Assembly: GCA_017624275.1 (NCBI GenBank)
Contig: JAGANG010000018.1
Span: forward strand, 1-50,569
DNA: 50,569 nt
Reading direction: 5' to 3'
Origin: Spirochaetales bacterium
GTDB lineage: Bacteria; Spirochaetota; GWE2-31-10
Shown here piece by piece: positions 1 through 8,590 of the stretch (positions are counted from its first letter, which is position 1; the number at the start of each line of letters is the position of its first letter). The translations under genes were made by a program, and so were the position numbers. The notes beneath the pieces are model-generated. The model made no database searches. It was not told the origin of the DNA and worked only from the letters and a program-made list of their open reading frames with translations.

Positions 1-651
1 ACCTTCGTTCATAATCATAATTCTGTCTGACATTGCAAAAGCTTCTTCTTGATCATGAGTAATATAAATCATTGTGTTTCCATATTTTTTTTGAATATGT
101 TTTAGTTCTGCTCTTAAAGAAAGACGTGTATCAACATCCAAAGCACTCATTGGTTCATCAAACAAAATAATTTCTGGATTCATAGCCAATGTTCTTGCAA
201 TTGCAACACGTTGTTGTTGTCCACCAGAAAGTGAAGTTGGGCGTTTGTTAATATGTTCAGAAAGTCCCACATCGTTGATTGTTTTTAAAACTTTTTCTCT
301 AATTTGTTCTTTGGAATATTTTTCTTTTATATCTTTGTTATGAAGAAGGGCATATTCAACATTTTGCAAAACTGTCATATTTTCAAACAAAGCATAATTT
401 TGAAAAACAATTCCCATTCCTCTTTTTGAAGGATGAAGATTTGAAATATCTTGATTTTCTTTGATAATTGTTCCATCATTGGCTTTTTCCAAGCCAATTA
501 GAATGCGAAGCAAAGTTGTTTTTCCACAACCAGATGGTCCTAAAATTGAAAGGAACTCTCCGCTATTAACGCAAAAGTTTAAACTCTTAAGAATCTGTTT
601 TGAACCGAAAGATTTGTTCAAATTATTAATTTCAAGTTTAATATTTAACAT
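1..651 (-). CDS. ABC transporter ATP-binding protein, C-terminus beyond window
   Basis: The frame is open from an ATG at 651 down to base 1 (217 codons), so the C-terminus is missing. The encoded protein is a complete-looking ABC ATPase core that would power solute transport at the inner membrane. Walker A is GPSGCGKTT (residues 38-46), followed by a Q-loop in VFQNYALF, the signature LSGGQQQR, Walker B IILFDEP with the D-loop SALD, and the switch histidine in THDQEEA. The order and the THDQEEA motif resemble the PotA/FbpC/PhnT group (polyamine, iron or phosphonate importers). The substrate cannot be told because the accessory domain and the permease genes lie outside. An AGGTGAGAG ribosome site sits just before the ATG. 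Confidence 0.9.
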   Translation of the reverse strand, partial: MLNIKLEINNLNKSFGSKQILKSLNFCVNSGEFLSILGPSGCGKTTLLRILIGLEKANDGTIIKENQDISNLHPSKRGMGIVFQNYALFENMTVLQNVEYALLHNKDIKEKYSKEQIREKVLKTINDVGLSEHINKRPTSLSGGQQQRVAIARTLAMNPEIILFDEPMSALDVDTRLSLRAELKHIQKKYGNTMIYITHDQEEAFAMSDRIMIMNEG

Positions 652-696
652 CTCTCACCTTATTAAATTACAAAAAACATTCAAAAACGCACAATA

Positions 697-725
697 TGTA
701 TAATATATTGAACATTTTTTATCAA
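697..725 (-). promoter_or_regulatory. Putative sigma-70 promoter of the ABC ATPase gene
   Basis: Reading the minus strand, TTGATA (725-720) is followed after 17 bases by TATACA (702-697), about 45 bases before the ATG at 651. Spacing is ideal and both boxes are near consensus. The region is AT-rich, so chance matches are possible. Confidence 0.45.
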
Positions 726-778
726 TATCTTTTCATTAGAATTCTTATATTTACAAAAAAAGATTTGAAGCCCAATTT

Positions 779-1021
779 TCAGTAACTAAAAAAATTAGGG
801 TGTTTTTCGACTGTACCAATTTGACTTACCCACTCTGGTTCGATTTCAATTTCATACTGGCTTGTTAAGAATTCGATTTTACCTACTTTGATTTTCAAAA
901 TTGTTTCGATTAGTGACTTGCAGATGTCTTTATTTTTCATGACCTGCGAGAAGATAAAATCATCAGTAAAAGTCAAATCTTCCCTGTGTTTAAATCTGTT
1001 AAATTTTAATGCGTTTCGGAG
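779..1021 (-). pseudogene. Remnant of Rpn/PD-(D/E)XK-family nuclease-transposase
   Basis: The open frame runs from just after a TGA at 1024-1022 to the stop at 779 and has no in-frame ATG. It reads RNALKFNRFKHREDLTFTDD and continues FIFSQVMKNKDICKSLIE, which is the typical N-terminal region of Rpn-type PD-(D/E)XK recombination nucleases/transposases. Family members are usually 250-300 residues. This one ends after about 80, before the nuclease active-site residues, with an unrelated tail. An out-of-frame ATG at 1025-1023 reaches a stop after eight codons, so a start-proximal frameshift is likely. TTG at 976 could start a 65-residue product, but nothing suggests it is functional. I read it as a decayed mobile-gene fragment next to the metH terminator. 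Confidence 0.6.
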
Positions 1022-1043
1022 TCATTTTTAACTACAAGTTGAT

Positions 1044-1079
1044 AAAAAAACCCGATATTCGAGATTTTCGAACATCGGG
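1044..1079 (-). terminator. Rho-independent terminator of metH
   Basis: A 12-bp stem (1051-1062 pairing with 1068-1079, one G-U pair) has a 5-base loop and is followed on the minus strand by seven T (1050-1044). It starts 16 bases after the metH stop. The stem is almost identical to that of the terminator at 8526-8563. Confidence 0.9.
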
Positions 1080-1094
1080 TAAATCAGTAAATAA

Positions 1095-3512
1095 CTATTC
1101 CAAACCTATCAGCCGCTTTCCTACACGTACAGCGTCCAGACCGTCTTTTGAATATCCGTCTGCACCGATTTCATCAGCATAATCTTGTGTAATTACAGCT
1201 CCACCGATGATAATTTTAGCTTTACATCCTTTGTTTCGTGCGATTTCAACAACATCTTTCATTCGTATCATTGTAGTTGTCATCAAAGCCGAAAGTCCTA
1301 TTAATGCAGCATTTTCAGCCATTGCCTTATCAACAATTGCTTCACTGTCAACATCTTTTCCCATATCCAACACATCAAATCCGTAGTTTTTCAACATAAT
1401 TCCTACAATATTTTTTCCGATGTCGTGGATATCTCCTTTAACTGTTGCTAAGATAATCTTTGGTTTTTCCTCTTTTGCACCGCCTTCTTTTTTTATAAGC
1501 GATTCAAGAGATGCAAAAGCGGTCTTCATTGCTTCTGCTCCGGCTATTAATTGAGGTAAAAAGTATTTTTTTGATTCATAAAGATCGCCTACTTTATTAA
1601 TACCCGGAATCAAATGTCCGTTGATAATTTCATCGGCACTTACTCCGTCATCAAGCATTTTCTTTACACGGTCAACGATGATTTCTTTTTCACCGTTTAC
1701 GACACAATCAAAAACGCTGTTACTTTCAGCTCGTTCTTTCTTACTTGCTCCGCCGTCACCTGAAGTCATGTCTGTTTTGATAACATTTGAAACATACATC
1801 ATGCTGCCCTTATCATTAAGAGCAAGTACGTCGGACGCATATTTTAAGTTCATCAAAACCGGTTCGTTAGGATTGGCAATTGCCGATGAAAGTCCGTTGT
1901 AAATACACATTGCAAGAAATGCACCGTTTACCCATTTACGTTCAGGCAATCCAAACGAAACATTAGAAAGTCCCATTGTCGTATTTACACCTAAATCTTT
2001 AGCACACCATCGCACAAAATCCAAAGTCTCAAGCCCTGCACGCTGTTCACTGGAAACTGTCATGGTAATACAATCCACTACAATATCATCTTTTGTAAAT
2101 CCTAATTCTGTTGCCTGTGCTAAAAGTTTTTTTGTATTTTCAATTCGTCCTGTAGCCGTAGTCGGTACTTCTTCATCTGATAAAGGCAACAAAATAAACA
2201 TTGCTCCGTATTTTGCTGCGACATCAAGTAACGGCTGTTTTATCTTTTCTAAAGATATTGAGTTTATCAAGGCTCTTCCCGGATAAAGTCGCAAAGCTTT
2301 AGCTATAATATCAGGATTTGAAGAATCGATTACAAGGGGTAATTTGCTTGATGTAGAAAGCATTGCTATTGCCTGCATCATTACGGCCGATTCGTCGATT
2401 CCAGCCATTCCTACATTGACATCAAGTAAATCAGCTCCGCTGTTTTCCTGTTCTACGGCAAAGCGTTTTATTTCTTCAAAACGACCTTCACGTAAAGCTT
2501 CTTGGAATTTCTTCTTTCCTGTTGGATTGATTCTTTCACCGATTACTTTTACCGGCGTGCCGGGTTTTAAGAATACATGACCTCTTGCACTTGATAATCC
2601 GCTGATTCCGGCTTCGTTTTCAATCCAAACTTTAGGCGTTTTTCCTTTTATATGTGAAGCAACTTGAGCGATATAAGCCGGTGATGTTCCACAACATCCT
2701 CCCATCATATTCACGCCGGCTTCTACAAAATCATCAACGAAAGTTCCGAATTCTTCAGGCGGCATTTCAAATACGGTTTTACCGTCACGCAATTTAGGCA
2801 ATCCTGCGTTCGGTTTTACAATTACCGGAATTTTTGCCAACGGTTTAATTTTTCGAACAACTTCCAGCATTTTATCCGGGCCTACCGAACAGTTACATCC
2901 GAAAACGCTTACTCCCAATGATTGCAAAGTAATCAACGCCGTAATCGGGTCTGTTCCGGTAAGAGTATAACCGTCTTCCCCAAAAGTCATTGTAGCAATA
3001 ATAGGCAAATCACAAACTTCACGAACAGCTATTACCGCCGCACGAAGTTCTTGAATATCAATCATTGTTTCTATTACAAAAAGATCTACTCCGCCGGCAA
3101 GTAATCCTCTCGCCTGCTCTTTATATATTTCCACGCAATCTTCAAACGACAAACTACCGAAAGGTTCTACAAATTGTCCGGTAGGAGCCATATCCCCGGC
3201 AACAAATTTTCCGGCAGGTGCAATTTCTTTTGAAATCTCTGCCAAACGCTTGTTCATTTCAAAAACCTTGTTCTCCAGACCGAATTCTTGCAATTTCAAT
3301 CTGTTACAACCAAAAGTACATGAATAAACAATATCGCTTCCGGCATCAAAATAGGACTTTTGAACTTCCTGTATTACCTGCGGATTTTCCATTACCCAAT
3401 ATTCCGGACTTACACCGGACGGCAGTCCTCTTTTTTGCAATTCAGTTCCTGTAGCTCCGTCAAGTACAAGCACTCGTTCTTTTAAAAGACTATACAAATC
3501 AGTTTTTGTCAT
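1095..3512 (-). CDS. metH: Cobalamin-dependent methionine synthase, without reactivation domain
   Basis: Transfers a methyl group from methyltetrahydrofolate to homocysteine through cobalamin, giving methionine. Domains in order: homocysteine-binding barrel (about 1-295) with zinc ligands in GCNCSVGP (around C206/C208) and GGCCGTSP (C273, C274); pterin-binding barrel (about 320-590); B12 cap and B12-binding domain (about 610-805) with the cobalt ligand His696 in GDIHDIGKNIVG. At 805 residues it stops where the E. coli enzyme (about 1,230) continues into the S-adenosylmethionine-dependent activation domain. Such short forms are known in several anaerobes, so reactivation must come from another protein or be little needed. 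ATG at 3512 follows a GGGGT ribosome site. Confidence 0.95.
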   Translation of the reverse strand: MTKTDLYSLLKERVLVLDGATGTELQKRGLPSGVSPEYWVMENPQVIQEVQKSYFDAGSDIVYSCTFGCNRLKLQEFGLENKVFEMNKRLAEISKEIAPAGKFVAGDMAPTGQFVEPFGSLSFEDCVEIYKEQARGLLAGGVDLFVIETMIDIQELRAAVIAVREVCDLPIIATMTFGEDGYTLTGTDPITALITLQSLGVSVFGCNCSVGPDKMLEVVRKIKPLAKIPVIVKPNAGLPKLRDGKTVFEMPPEEFGTFVDDFVEAGVNMMGGCCGTSPAYIAQVASHIKGKTPKVWIENEAGISGLSSARGHVFLKPGTPVKVIGERINPTGKKKFQEALREGRFEEIKRFAVEQENSGADLLDVNVGMAGIDESAVMMQAIAMLSTSSKLPLVIDSSNPDIIAKALRLYPGRALINSISLEKIKQPLLDVAAKYGAMFILLPLSDEEVPTTATGRIENTKKLLAQATELGFTKDDIVVDCITMTVSSEQRAGLETLDFVRWCAKDLGVNTTMGLSNVSFGLPERKWVNGAFLAMCIYNGLSSAIANPNEPVLMNLKYASDVLALNDKGSMMYVSNVIKTDMTSGDGGASKKERAESNSVFDCVVNGEKEIIVDRVKKMLDDGVSADEIINGHLIPGINKVGDLYESKKYFLPQLIAGAEAMKTAFASLESLIKKEGGAKEEKPKIILATVKGDIHDIGKNIVGIMLKNYGFDVLDMGKDVDSEAIVDKAMAENAALIGLSALMTTTMIRMKDVVEIARNKGCKAKIIIGGAVITQDYADEIGADGYSKDGLDAVRVGKRLIGLE

Positions 3513-3618
3513 CTTTTACCCCATTTTTGTAATTTTTTCGCAATATATCACAACAGCCAAATTTTGAGAATAGCTTTGTAAAAAGCCGTCATCTTCTAAA
3601 TATCCGACATTTCTGCAA

Positions 3619-6600
3619 TTAACGGCTCACTCCGGGACCTTCCAAAATTGAAAATCCTTGCCCTTTCTTTTTTACTTCTATTCGCAAAGGAAATTCATCT
3701 TTTAATGTTTCTACATGAGTGATAATTCCCAACATTTTACCGTTTTCCTGCTGTTGAGTTTGCAACATATTAACGGTACTTGCCAACGCCTGACTGTCCA
3801 ACGTTCCGAAACCTTCATCGAGAAACAAAGTATCAATTTTAATTTTACGACTTGCCATTGACGAAATCCCCAAAGCCAACGACAAACTCACAAGGAATTT
3901 CTCTCCGCCTGAAAGATTACTTACGCTGCGTTTTTCATTTCCCAAATCATGGTCAATCAAGTACAAAGCCAAATCTTCCGCAGAATCAGAAATCAATTGA
4001 TAACGATTGGTAATTCTTTGTAAATGAAGATTTGCTTCTATAATCAATTGCTTTAAAGTTATACCTTGTACAAATTGTGCAAAATCCTTACCGTCCGCAG
4101 CACCCATAAGATTTTTCATTTTGCTCCATTTTTCACAACGCAACTTTTGTTCATCAAAGGCTTTACGCTTTTCACCGAAAGTCTTCACATTTTCATAATG
4201 AGACATTAGTTTGTGGTTAAAATCAGAAATTTCCGCATTAATATCTTGCATTTGCTCATCATAATTTGCAAAATCTGCGTCCAGTTGCTCAATATTTTTT
4301 TCAGTCAATGCCCGACTGTTTTCTTCATCAAAATTCTTTCTGCAAATTTTCAACGCTTCCGCAGCCTTATCGCAACGACTTTTTATTTTATTTTCTATAT
4401 TCTCCAACTTCTCACGGTCAATTTTAGTCGCATTTTCTACGGCATTTTCACTGTCAAATCCGGCAACACGATAAGCCTGTTCAAAATCGACCTCAATTTT
4501 TTGCAACTCATCTTCAATATTTTTTAAATCGATACGACCGCTTTCCGTTCTGGTTGCAATTTCATTTAACTGCTTTTGAATCTGCATAAACCGAGATTCA
4601 CAATTTTCAAAATCTTCTTTGGCAACATTAAATTTTTCATTCAATTTTCTTTGTTCTTCTTTAAGATTTTTAGTTCCGAATAAATCTACACGCTTATTGT
4701 AAATATTCTCATTTTCGCTTTTTGCTCTTTTCGTAGCTTCATTTCCCGCTGCAAAATCTTCATTCTTTTGCGACAAAAAATTCTCTTTTTCAGAAAGTTC
4801 AGCTTGTAATTGCAATTTTTTCTGACTGATTGTTGTTAATTTTTCCTTATGAAACAACCAATTTGCCTTACGAGCTTTGAGCATTTCCATTATATTTCCC
4901 AGTTCGGACATCGTAATTTCATTTTTCCACATCGATAAAACTTCGCACAATTTACACCATTCAATTTCAAAGCGACCGGTTTTATCTTTAAGTTCTGTTT
5001 TTTTCGCAGCAAGATTTTCAGTCAAACTTTTTTCAGCAGCATTTTTCTTATTCAAAATATTTATTACGACATCATACTTTTCTTTTGAATCTTCCCAATT
5101 CTTTTTTCGTTCCGCCAATTGTGCCGTTATATTTTCAAGCTTTTCGGCTAAAGTTGAAAAATCATCTGTTTTCAAATCGGAAAAACCGAAATCTGATAAT
5201 TTCAATGAGATTTTTGTCAAATAAACACCGACGCCTGCCGCTTTGTCGTCATGCAATTTTTGGCAATTTTCTACATTATGCAAAGCTACTTTTGCATTTT
5301 CTTTTGCTGCATTCAAATCTGCGGCAGCCGTTTCTTTTTCCTTTTGAATATTTTCAATATGCCCGGCTAAAACATGTACGCTGTCTTTAAAATCAGCCGA
5401 ATATTCTGCATTACCGGAATATTTTCCGCCGCATACCGGACAATCGTCGCCGTCTTTTAAGCAAGTTCGCAAAAAAGCACTGATTTTACCGATTTCATCT
5501 ACGCAAAGCCCATCGAGCTTTTTTTGTACATTGTCGAAATTTTCCTCTGCCCGATTCAACTCTTCCTGTTTTGCGTTCAATATTTCCTGCAAGTCATCAA
5601 GTTCATTTTTCAGATTGGCAATTTGCTTCAAATCCTCGCAAATTTTCTCGGCTTCAACTTGTATTCCCGAAAAAAACAAAGGCAGTTTTTCATCCGCTGC
5701 ATTATTTTTTTGATACTCCTCCAGCTCCTTTTCTGTTTTTAAAGCTTTTTCTTTTTCCGTTTTTATCGCCGACAATTCATTTTCGTATTTGCATATATCG
5801 TTACGCAATTTTTCTATTTCACCATTTTGCAAAATGAAATTCTTTGTTCGTTCCTGCCATGCTTCTAAGTTTTCCACAAGTATTTCATCATTTGCAAAAT
5901 TTTGCAGATAATCTTTTTCTTTTACTTCGTCATTTTCTAAAGCAATAAGATTTTCTTGAACATTTTTGATTTGATATTGCACATTCTGGATTTGCTTGCG
6001 TAGATTCTGTTCATAACTCAACGCCTCGTTATAACGCTGTTTAGAACTAATCACCTGTTCATCAAGTTTTAAAACTTCCTCCCAAACAGGCAAAGCTTCA
6101 TTTTTTTCCTTTTCAGCAGATAAATAAACATCTTTGGCTTTGTTCTTTTCACATTCAATATCTGCGGCGTTTTTTTTCAACACATTAAATTGAGATACCA
6201 ACTTCGCATTTTCATTTTCTTTATTAATTTTAGCTTCACGATTTTTTTTCAAAACAGAAAATTGCGGCAAAAGATTCGTCACATTACGAGCGAGATTCAA
6301 CATCTCACGTTGCGGCTCAAATTCCTTGTCGGCATTTTCCGCAGTCTGATATTCATCCCGGGCAATTTTACAGTCATTGCTTATTTTTTCCAGATTTTTA
6401 CGCCACTGTTTTTGTTCAATAATTTTATTTTGTTCGCATTTAATATTTTTTAATTCTTCATCTTTTGCTGAAATTTCAAGTTTAATCTTTTCAATATCTT
6501 CATCGCTTAGACATTTCTCTTCAATATTTCCCAATTCATTCTGCAAATTTTTTAGTTTATTTTCCTCTTCCCTAAAATGTTCATGAGTTTTTTGTGCTAT

Positions 6601-7155
6601 CAATCGATATTTTTCACCGCCGGACAATTTCTCAAGAATTTTAGTTCGCTCTTTTGCCTCACCGGAAAGAAAACGGGCAAAATCTCCCTGCGGCAACAAA
6701 ACAGCTTGTGTAAACTGGTCAAAATCCAATCCGATAATTTTCACAATCTGACTGTAAGAATCTCGCCTTGTTACACTTAAATTTTTTTCCGTTCCGTCAT
6801 CTTCTATAGAAAAAAGACTGCGTTTGTAATCACCTAGATTTTTATTTCTCGTATAAGATTGTTCCCAACCGGAGACATAAGTTTTTCCGTTACTTTCAAA
6901 AGTTACCTTTGCAAAACAAGATTTTTCGCCCCAAGTCATAACTTCATTTTTTCTGTTATTCACCGTATCTTGACGCGGAGTTTTTCCGTACAATGCCAGA
7001 CAAATAGCATCGAGAATTGTGGTTTTACCGGCTCCGGTTGGGCCGGAAATAGTAAACAGTCGCCCGAAATCCTCAAAGATTTTATCGGTAAAATCAATTT
7101 TCCAATGTCCTCGAAGAGAATTTATGTTTTCAAATTCCAGTTGCTTAATTTTCAT
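3619..7155 (-). CDS. sbcC: SbcC, ATPase subunit of SbcCD nuclease
   Basis: Large SMC-like ATPase that with SbcD cuts hairpins and trims DNA ends during repair and replication. Walker A GPTGAGKTT lies at 38-46 of 1,178 residues. Long Lys/Glu-rich coiled coils flank the zinc hook CPVCGG (C572 and C575) near the middle. The C-terminal lobe has the signature NLSGGEKF and Walker B DTLFLDEGFGTLD. Length is in the usual range for SbcC/Rad50-like proteins. The ATG at 7155 lies inside the end of sbcD (11-base overlap), so the two are translationally coupled. No terminator is evident in the 106 bases before metH, so read-through into metH is possible. Confidence 0.97.
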   Translation of the reverse strand: MKIKQLEFENINSLRGHWKIDFTDKIFEDFGRLFTISGPTGAGKTTILDAICLALYGKTPRQDTVNNRKNEVMTWGEKSCFAKVTFESNGKTYVSGWEQSYTRNKNLGDYKRSLFSIEDDGTEKNLSVTRRDSYSQIVKIIGLDFDQFTQAVLLPQGDFARFLSGEAKERTKILEKLSGGEKYRLIAQKTHEHFREEENKLKNLQNELGNIEEKCLSDEDIEKIKLEISAKDEELKNIKCEQNKIIEQKQWRKNLEKISNDCKIARDEYQTAENADKEFEPQREMLNLARNVTNLLPQFSVLKKNREAKINKENENAKLVSQFNVLKKNAADIECEKNKAKDVYLSAEKEKNEALPVWEEVLKLDEQVISSKQRYNEALSYEQNLRKQIQNVQYQIKNVQENLIALENDEVKEKDYLQNFANDEILVENLEAWQERTKNFILQNGEIEKLRNDICKYENELSAIKTEKEKALKTEKELEEYQKNNAADEKLPLFFSGIQVEAEKICEDLKQIANLKNELDDLQEILNAKQEELNRAEENFDNVQKKLDGLCVDEIGKISAFLRTCLKDGDDCPVCGGKYSGNAEYSADFKDSVHVLAGHIENIQKEKETAAADLNAAKENAKVALHNVENCQKLHDDKAAGVGVYLTKISLKLSDFGFSDLKTDDFSTLAEKLENITAQLAERKKNWEDSKEKYDVVINILNKKNAAEKSLTENLAAKKTELKDKTGRFEIEWCKLCEVLSMWKNEITMSELGNIMEMLKARKANWLFHKEKLTTISQKKLQLQAELSEKENFLSQKNEDFAAGNEATKRAKSENENIYNKRVDLFGTKNLKEEQRKLNEKFNVAKEDFENCESRFMQIQKQLNEIATRTESGRIDLKNIEDELQKIEVDFEQAYRVAGFDSENAVENATKIDREKLENIENKIKSRCDKAAEALKICRKNFDEENSRALTEKNIEQLDADFANYDEQMQDINAEISDFNHKLMSHYENVKTFGEKRKAFDEQKLRCEKWSKMKNLMGAADGKDFAQFVQGITLKQLIIEANLHLQRITNRYQLISDSAEDLALYLIDHDLGNEKRSVSNLSGGEKFLVSLSLALGISSMASRKIKIDTLFLDEGFGTLDSQALASTVNMLQTQQQENGKMLGIITHVETLKDEFPLRIEVKKKGQGFSILEGPGVSR

Positions 7156-8407
7156 CTGCTGCCTCCGTTTTTTCTACTTCTTCAGTAACTTCACTGACTA
7201 ATTGTAAAAACAACGGCATAAGTTCTTCCTCTTCATCCGTTCGCTCTTTACTTTTTAAAAAGACATTAAAAATGTCACGCTCCGAAAAATCTGACAAATC
7301 TCTGACAGCTTCATCGTTGATAAGTTGATTTTCATAAACGCCGCCTTCGATTCTGAAACGCACAATATCAAACAAAGCTCCGTCCGTTACATCTGCAAGT
7401 TCTCTTTTAAAATCTATTCCGTAAACATTGTCTGTTATATGTACATCTATCAATGCCTTACAATTTTCATTTTTCAACTGCTTTAATTTTTCACGAATTC
7501 CGTCCAATGAATCTTCCAATCGAATATATTTTGTATAAACCGGCACTTCATGTGAATTAATTTGCGGTTTGCATTCATCATCAAAATTGATTTCCAAAAC
7601 GTAATGAGGAATTTCTGTTTCATCAAATCCCATAACAAAAGGCGCCCCGCAATAACGAATATGATTTTTACCCGAAACTTTTTGATTGCGGTGAATATGT
7701 CCCAATGCAACATAATCGAAAATCTCCGGGAAAACAGAAGCTGAAAATCCGTCCAATGTACCGACAATCTCACGAACGCCGTCTTCATTTGCATTTCCTC
7801 TTAATGCCCCGGCTGCATAAAGGTGTCCCGTCGCTATAATCGGGATTTTTTTATCACAAGTTTTGCGAATTTCTTCTGCTGCCATTGATGTCTGTCGGTA
7901 AATCTCTCGATACGCATTTTCCATTTTTTGAGCTACTTCCGCCTGTCGCAATCCGGAATGAATTTGTGATAAATCGCTTTCTCGGATAAACGGTACGGCA
8001 CATACAAGCCCGATGATATCGGCATTTTCATCTTTCAGTTTAACTACCAAATCAGCCGGCGTACGTTCTTTTATACTACCGACTACGCTGATATTAAATG
8101 CTTCCAGTAAATATTTAGGTGCATCCAACAATGACGCATTATCATGATTGCCGCCGATTACGACTATATTGCGACAATTTGTATTTTTTAATTCTGCAAG
8201 AAAACTGTAATACATTGCTTGTGCCGTACTGCCGGGCATTTTTGTATCAAAAACATCTCCGGCTATTACCAAAACATTTATGTCCAATTCAACAATTTTT
8301 GCGTGCAACCATTTTAAAAACGCAATATTTTCTTCTTCTCGACTGCGTTCATTCATTGTATTACCCAAGTGCCAGTCTGAAGTATGAATCATTCTTATTT
8401 TGCTCAT
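7145..8407 (-). CDS. sbcD: SbcD, Mre11-like nuclease subunit of SbcCD
   Basis: Metallophosphoesterase-fold nuclease partner of SbcC. The phosphoesterase metal-binding motifs are all present: HTSDWHLG near the N-terminus, then AGDVFD, IGGNHDN, ATGHLY and ALGHIHR. The frame is open to a TTG at 8410, but ATG at 8407 gives the standard start (MSKIRMIHTSDWHLG) behind an AAAGGA site, so 8407 is chosen (420 residues). The C-terminus is acidic. It is the first gene of the sbcD-sbcC pair. The 118 bases upstream to the amylase terminator must carry its promoter, but no clear boxes stand out. Confidence 0.96.
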   Translation of the reverse strand: MSKIRMIHTSDWHLGNTMNERSREEENIAFLKWLHAKIVELDINVLVIAGDVFDTKMPGSTAQAMYYSFLAELKNTNCRNIVVIGGNHDNASLLDAPKYLLEAFNISVVGSIKERTPADLVVKLKDENADIIGLVCAVPFIRESDLSQIHSGLRQAEVAQKMENAYREIYRQTSMAAEEIRKTCDKKIPIIATGHLYAAGALRGNANEDGVREIVGTLDGFSASVFPEIFDYVALGHIHRNQKVSGKNHIRYCGAPFVMGFDETEIPHYVLEINFDDECKPQINSHEVPVYTKYIRLEDSLDGIREKLKQLKNENCKALIDVHITDNVYGIDFKRELADVTDGALFDIVRFRIEGGVYENQLINDEAVRDLSDFSERDIFNVFLKSKERTDEEEELMPLFLQLVSEVTEEVEKTEAADEN

Positions 8408-8525
8408 CAAATATTCCTTTGAGATTTTAATTCCTGCTTGCTATCTTAACATATTCAATGTCTCAAATAACGCTACAGCGATTCATTTTTTCTAATTTTT
8501 TAATCTGTTCCCATAAAAAGGACAT

Positions 8526-8563
8526 AAAAAAACCCGATATTCGAGAAACTTTCGAACATCGGG
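8526..8563 (-). terminator. Terminator of the amylase gene, same family as the metH terminator
   Basis: A 12-bp stem (8533-8544 with 8552-8563) and 7-base loop are followed on the minus strand by seven T (8532-8526). It begins 27 bases after the amylase stop. Stem, T-run and the AAAT just outside the stem match the copy at 1044-1079. Only the loop differs. Confidence 0.9.
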
Positions 8564-8590
8564 TAAATTAACAATTGTTAGACTAAGGTT

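Noticed and set aside
4877-5390. Long plus-strand open frames inside sbcC
   Set aside because: They are antisense shadows in a Lys/Glu-rich coiled-coil gene, have no ribosome site and read as Phe/Ser/Leu-rich low-complexity protein.
7483-7794. 103-codon minus-strand frame inside sbcD
   Set aside because: It is out of frame with the clearly conserved SbcD protein and has no recognisable content.
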